Source: Parazoarcus communis SWub3 = DSM 12120
GTDB taxonomy: Bacteria; Pseudomonadota; Gammaproteobacteria; Burkholderiales; Rhodocyclaceae
Direction of reading: 5' to 3'
NCBI RefSeq assembly: GCF_003226565.1
Contig: NZ_QKOE01000013.1
Location: forward strand, 62,001 to 126,000
Length of the DNA: 64,000 nucleotides
Shown: positions 61,074 to 64,000 of the stretch, piece after piece
Layout: each line of letters opens with the position of its first letter
Numbering within the stretch: position 1 is the stretch's first letter
The notes under the pieces: generated by a model
Database searches by the model: none
Told to the model about the DNA's origin: nothing
What the model saw: the letters and a program-made list of their open reading frames with translations, nothing else
Program-made: the position numbers and the translations under genes

Positions 61074-63008
61074 ATGTCACTGACCAAGCAACTCTGGATC
61101 GCAATCGCGATGGTGACCCTGCTGTCGCTTGGTGGCAGCCTAGTGGTCAGCACCCTGTCCGCCCGGCAGTACCTGCAGCAGGAGCTGGCGATCAAGAACA
61201 TGGACAACGCCACCTCGCTGGCCCTGTCACTATCTCAGCTGGACAAGGATCCGGTAACCATCGAACTGCAGATCGCATCCCAGTTCGATGCCGGACACTA
61301 TCAGCTGATCCGTCTGGTCGACCCCACTGGCACCCTGCTTGTCGAACGCAAGTACGCTGAACACAACCAGGGCTCACCGACCTGGTTCATGCGCCTGGTA
61401 CCCATCGAAACCCGTCCGGGCCTGGCCCAGGTACTCGACGGGTGGCGGCAGTTCGGTACCCTTACGGTGGAAAGCCATAGCCGCTATGCCTACGAATCGT
61501 TGTGGAATGCCACCCGCCAACTGCTGCTGTGGTTCGCCGGTGGCGGTCTGCTGTGTGGTCTGCTCGGCACCCTGGTACTGCGCTACATCACCCGACCTCT
61601 GGGCTCGATGGTGGAACAGGCCGAGGCCATCGGCGGGCGCCGCTTCGTGACCACCCCCGAACCTCGCACGCTGGAATTCCGCAGTGTCGTACGCGCAATG
61701 AACACCTTGTCCGAGCGCGTACGGACGATGCTGGCTGATGAAGCTCAACGGCTTGAACAGTTGCGCAGGCAGACCCAGTATGACGACCTGACCGGGCTTT
61801 TCAGCCGACAGCAGTTCCTCAACCAGCTCGATGCAGCGCTGTCGCGCAACGATGCCAGCGCTGGAGGCCTTCTGCTCATCACCCGCATCGCCAATCTGGC
61901 CGAGCTCAACCAGCGCCTGGGCCGCACTGCGGCTGATCGACTGCTCGCCACCCTGGCCAGCAAGCTCTCCTCCGTTGGTGAAGCGCATCCGGGCCGCGAA
62001 TGTGGACGCCTGAACGCATCGGACTTTGCCTTGCTCGCCGCAGGCGAGCTCGACGCCATGGCACTCGGAGAAGCCGTCAACGCGGCCTTTCAGACCGCAC
62101 TCACCGCCGACCTGCCGCATACTCAGCTGCTGATCGCGGTCGCGGGCTATGCCGAAGGCGAAGCACGCGGCAGCCTGCTCGCACGTATCGACGGAGGCCT
62201 CGCCGCTGCCGAACACGACGAGCAACACACACTCCAGATCGTCGCCAACCACACCGATCAACCGCTCTACAGCCACCCCGACGAGTGGCGGAAAGCCCTG
62301 ACGCACGCACTGCAAGGGCGTGCGATCAAGCTGGCCGGCTTTCCGGTACTCGGTCGCCAGGGGGAAGTGCTGCACCGCGAAGCACCGGTACGACTGCAAC
62401 TGGACGGTCACTGGTGCAGTGCCGGACGCGTGCTACCCTGGGCCGCACGGCTGGGCCTGGTAGCACGGATTGACGCCCTGGTTGTCGAAGCGGCCTGCGC
62501 CAGACTCGACAGACACCCCGAGATCACCGGCCTGGCAATCAATCTGTCGACCGACGCCCTGCGCGACGCTGCTTTCCGGGACCAGCTGCGCCGCACGGTG
62601 CAAGCCCACCCCACAGCGGCATCACGTCTCTGGATCGACATTCAGGAGATCAGTGCACTACGGCACCAGATGGAGTTCCGCGACCTTTGCCTGACGCTGC
62701 GCCCCCTGGGTTGCAAACTGGGTCTCAAGCATGCCGGACGCAGCTTCTCCCGCTTTGCCGAACTTCATGATGTCGGGCTCGACTACATCAAGATCAGCCC
62801 CGCCTTCATCCGCGGCATCGACCAGTCTCCCAGCAACAAGGCCTTCCTGCGCGGGCTATGTACGATCGCGCACTCGATTGGACTGCTGGCCATCGCCGAA
62901 GGTGTCGGTACGCCGGCCGAAGTCGCCGCACTGCCTGCATTGGGCATCGACGGCATGACCGGCCCCGGCATCACCGCTGAACCCGCCGCATTGAGTGAAC
63001 ACCCCTGA
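61074..63008 (+). CDS. lapD: LapD-type c-di-GMP receptor (degenerate GGDEF and EAL)
   Basis: A 644-residue inner-membrane protein. Two helices (residues 6-28 and about 145-170) flank a periplasmic output domain (LQQELAIKNMDNATSLALSLSQLDKDPVTIEL, SPTWFMRLVPIE). A HAMP region follows, then GGDEF with the signature replaced (RLNASDFALL) and EAL with EAP in place of EAL (VLHREAPVRLQL). Both are thus catalytically dead, as in LapD, which binds c-di-GMP through its EAL domain and sequesters LapG. Start at 61074; GAGG 10 bp upstream. Confidence 0.9.
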   Translation: MSLTKQLWIAIAMVTLLSLGGSLVVSTLSARQYLQQELAIKNMDNATSLALSLSQLDKDPVTIELQIASQFDAGHYQLIRLVDPTGTLLVERKYAEHNQGSPTWFMRLVPIETRPGLAQVLDGWRQFGTLTVESHSRYAYESLWNATRQLLLWFAGGGLLCGLLGTLVLRYITRPLGSMVEQAEAIGGRRFVTTPEPRTLEFRSVVRAMNTLSERVRTMLADEAQRLEQLRRQTQYDDLTGLFSRQQFLNQLDAALSRNDASAGGLLLITRIANLAELNQRLGRTAADRLLATLASKLSSVGEAHPGRECGRLNASDFALLAAGELDAMALGEAVNAAFQTALTADLPHTQLLIAVAGYAEGEARGSLLARIDGGLAAAEHDEQHTLQIVANHTDQPLYSHPDEWRKALTHALQGRAIKLAGFPVLGRQGEVLHREAPVRLQLDGHWCSAGRVLPWAARLGLVARIDALVVEAACARLDRHPEITGLAINLSTDALRDAAFRDQLRRTVQAHPTAASRLWIDIQEISALRHQMEFRDLCLTLRPLGCKLGLKHAGRSFSRFAELHDVGLDYIKISPAFIRGIDQSPSNKAFLRGLCTIAHSIGLLAIAEGVGTPAEVAALPALGIDGMTGPGITAEPAALSEHP

Positions 63009-63015
63009 TCCGCAC

Positions 63016-64000
63016 ATGCTGACCTTGCCCCTTTCCCTCACAGCACGGCTGGAACAGGCACGCGCCCGTGTCGCAGCAGACTGCAAGCCCCTTGACGCCC
63101 CCTATCCCGCCTATGCCGTATTCCTCTCGGTATCGGATGGCGGACAGCGGGCGCATGTCACTCACGCATGTGAGGAGAACTTTGATCAGGCCTGGGGGCA
63201 GGCTTGCATGCAACTGGGTGAGCTGGTCGAACGCCACAAACTGAAGGGGCGATGGCTGCGCATCGACTGGGTGGAGAGCGCGAAACCCATCTCCATGAGC
63301 GCCCTTGACGAGCGTCTGCGAAACACCAAGCGAAACTACTTTCGCCATGGGCTGGCCCTCGACAAAGGCCTGACTCAGGCATACACGGAGCTTGAGCTCA
63401 ACGCCAATGCCATGCTCTATGCCGGCAGCAGCATTCCACATGCGCAGTTCAACCCGAAGAATTTCGCGGTGTATGCGCAACGTCGCCATGGCGCCAGTGC
63501 GCGTTTGCCTGCTCAGCCTGATGAGACACTGCACCTGCTGGCCCTGCAGGGAGTGTTCATCACCGAAGAGGGCGAACTGCTGGCGCTCGGCGGCCCGGGC
63601 CCGGATGCCGGGCGCCGAGCGCTGACACTCACACCGGAGACCACCCTCGCACGAGTGGAGCAGGGGGCCAACTACCTTGCCACCCAGGTCAGGGAGGATG
63701 GTCGCTTCATCTATGGCTGGTTTCCCTGCTTCGACCGCGAAATCGCAAGCTACAACACCCTGCGTCATGCCAGTTCGACCTACGCCATGCTAGAAGCCTG
63801 GGAGCTGACCCGGGACGATGCATTGCTGCAAGCCATCGAACGGGCCCTTGACCATCTGGTCTCGACACTGATCCGGCCTTACACCCTGGCCGACGGCCGG
63901 CAACTGGCCTTCTTGATCGACACCGGGGACGAGATCAAGCTCGGCGGCAATGCGGTCTGCCTGCTTGCATTGGTGAAACACAGCGAGCTCACCGGCTCCG
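63016..64000 (+). CDS. Unknown protein, alpha/alpha-barrel-like (partial; runs off the right edge)
   Basis: At least 328 residues, starting 7 bp after lapD. The N-terminal 130 residues are a mixed region (YPAYAVFLSVSDGGQRAHVTHACEENFDQAWGQACMQLGELVERHKLKGRWLRIDWVESAKPIS). The rest resembles a six-hairpin glycosidase-like or epimerase-like helical toroid (ANYLATQVREDGRFIYGWFPCFDREIASYNTLRHASSTYAMLEAWELTRDDALLQAIERALDHLV). No signal peptide is evident. The family cannot be fixed from the visible part; a role in surface polysaccharide is possible from context. Confidence 0.6.
   Translation, partial: MLTLPLSLTARLEQARARVAADCKPLDAPYPAYAVFLSVSDGGQRAHVTHACEENFDQAWGQACMQLGELVERHKLKGRWLRIDWVESAKPISMSALDERLRNTKRNYFRHGLALDKGLTQAYTELELNANAMLYAGSSIPHAQFNPKNFAVYAQRRHGASARLPAQPDETLHLLALQGVFITEEGELLALGGPGPDAGRRALTLTPETTLARVEQGANYLATQVREDGRFIYGWFPCFDREIASYNTLRHASSTYAMLEAWELTRDDALLQAIERALDHLVSTLIRPYTLADGRQLAFLIDTGDEIKLGGNAVCLLALVKHSELTGS

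Overview
This window is a GC-rich stretch with dense, short-spaced operons on both strands. Protein families (urtABCDE beside a full urease cluster, PEP-CTERM protein, LapG/LapD, HDOD and GGDEF/EAL proteins, HemJ, Tsx-like porin) and promoter style (-10 hexamers TATAAT or TACAAT followed by CSG) point to a free-living betaproteobacterium, most likely Rhodocyclales/Zoogloeaceae (Thauera, Azoarcus or Aromatoleum type). This placement is inferred from family resemblance, not from a marker gene. I see no rRNA, tRNA, CRISPR array, insertion sequence or prophage.

Layout. 1-8.6 kb: end of a response regulator, hemJ, an SDR protein, a ferredoxin-reductase-like protein, then a signalling set (HDOD protein, HDOD-histidine kinase, REC-PAS-GGDEF-EAL protein) and a small cytochrome c. 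8.8-14.3 kb: urease ureDA-orf-BCEFG on the minus strand, with an NtrC-type site upstream. 14.5-19.4 kb: queF, a SulP transporter with a long leader, a universal stress protein, and small proteins including YnfA. 19.4-32.6 kb: a molybdate/tungstate region. It holds modE-modA-modB-modC-modD, a Mop molbindin, an orphan ModC-like ATPase, a TSUP transporter with a striking operator, a DNA-binding-domain-only ModE protein, a TupA-like binding protein, a TonB-dependent receptor and a second modA-modB pair headed by a small unknown protein. ModE-like boxes precede mop, the receptor gene and the second mod operon. 32.8-44.1 kb: a Tsx-like porin, an NMT1-type ABC transporter with a strong sigma-54 promoter and NtrC site, a LysR regulator, and the urea transporter urtABCDE. 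44.2-48.9 kb: a PIN toxin-antitoxin pair, dbpA, an RcnB-like protein, a GDT1/TMEM165 transporter under a yybP-ykoY (manganese) riboswitch, and a YgjP-like metallopeptidase. 48.9-57.7 kb: an ABC exporter, a second TonB-dependent receptor, a LuxR-type response regulator and a 1159-residue NCS1-transporter/histidine-kinase fusion. 57.7-64 kb: a TolC-like protein, a PEP-CTERM protein, LapG, LapD and an unfinished gene.

How it fits together. Three themes recur. Nitrogen: urea import, urease and an NtrC/sigma-54-type ABC importer form a nitrogen-scavenging set; the NCS1-kinase may sense a nitrogenous ring compound. Molybdenum/tungsten: two importer sets, a storage/buffer protein, an outer-membrane receptor and a TSUP transporter appear to share ModE-type control. 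Surface attachment by c-di-GMP: TolC, LapG and a catalytically degenerate LapD match the Lap adhesin-retention system, although no giant adhesin lies in the window.
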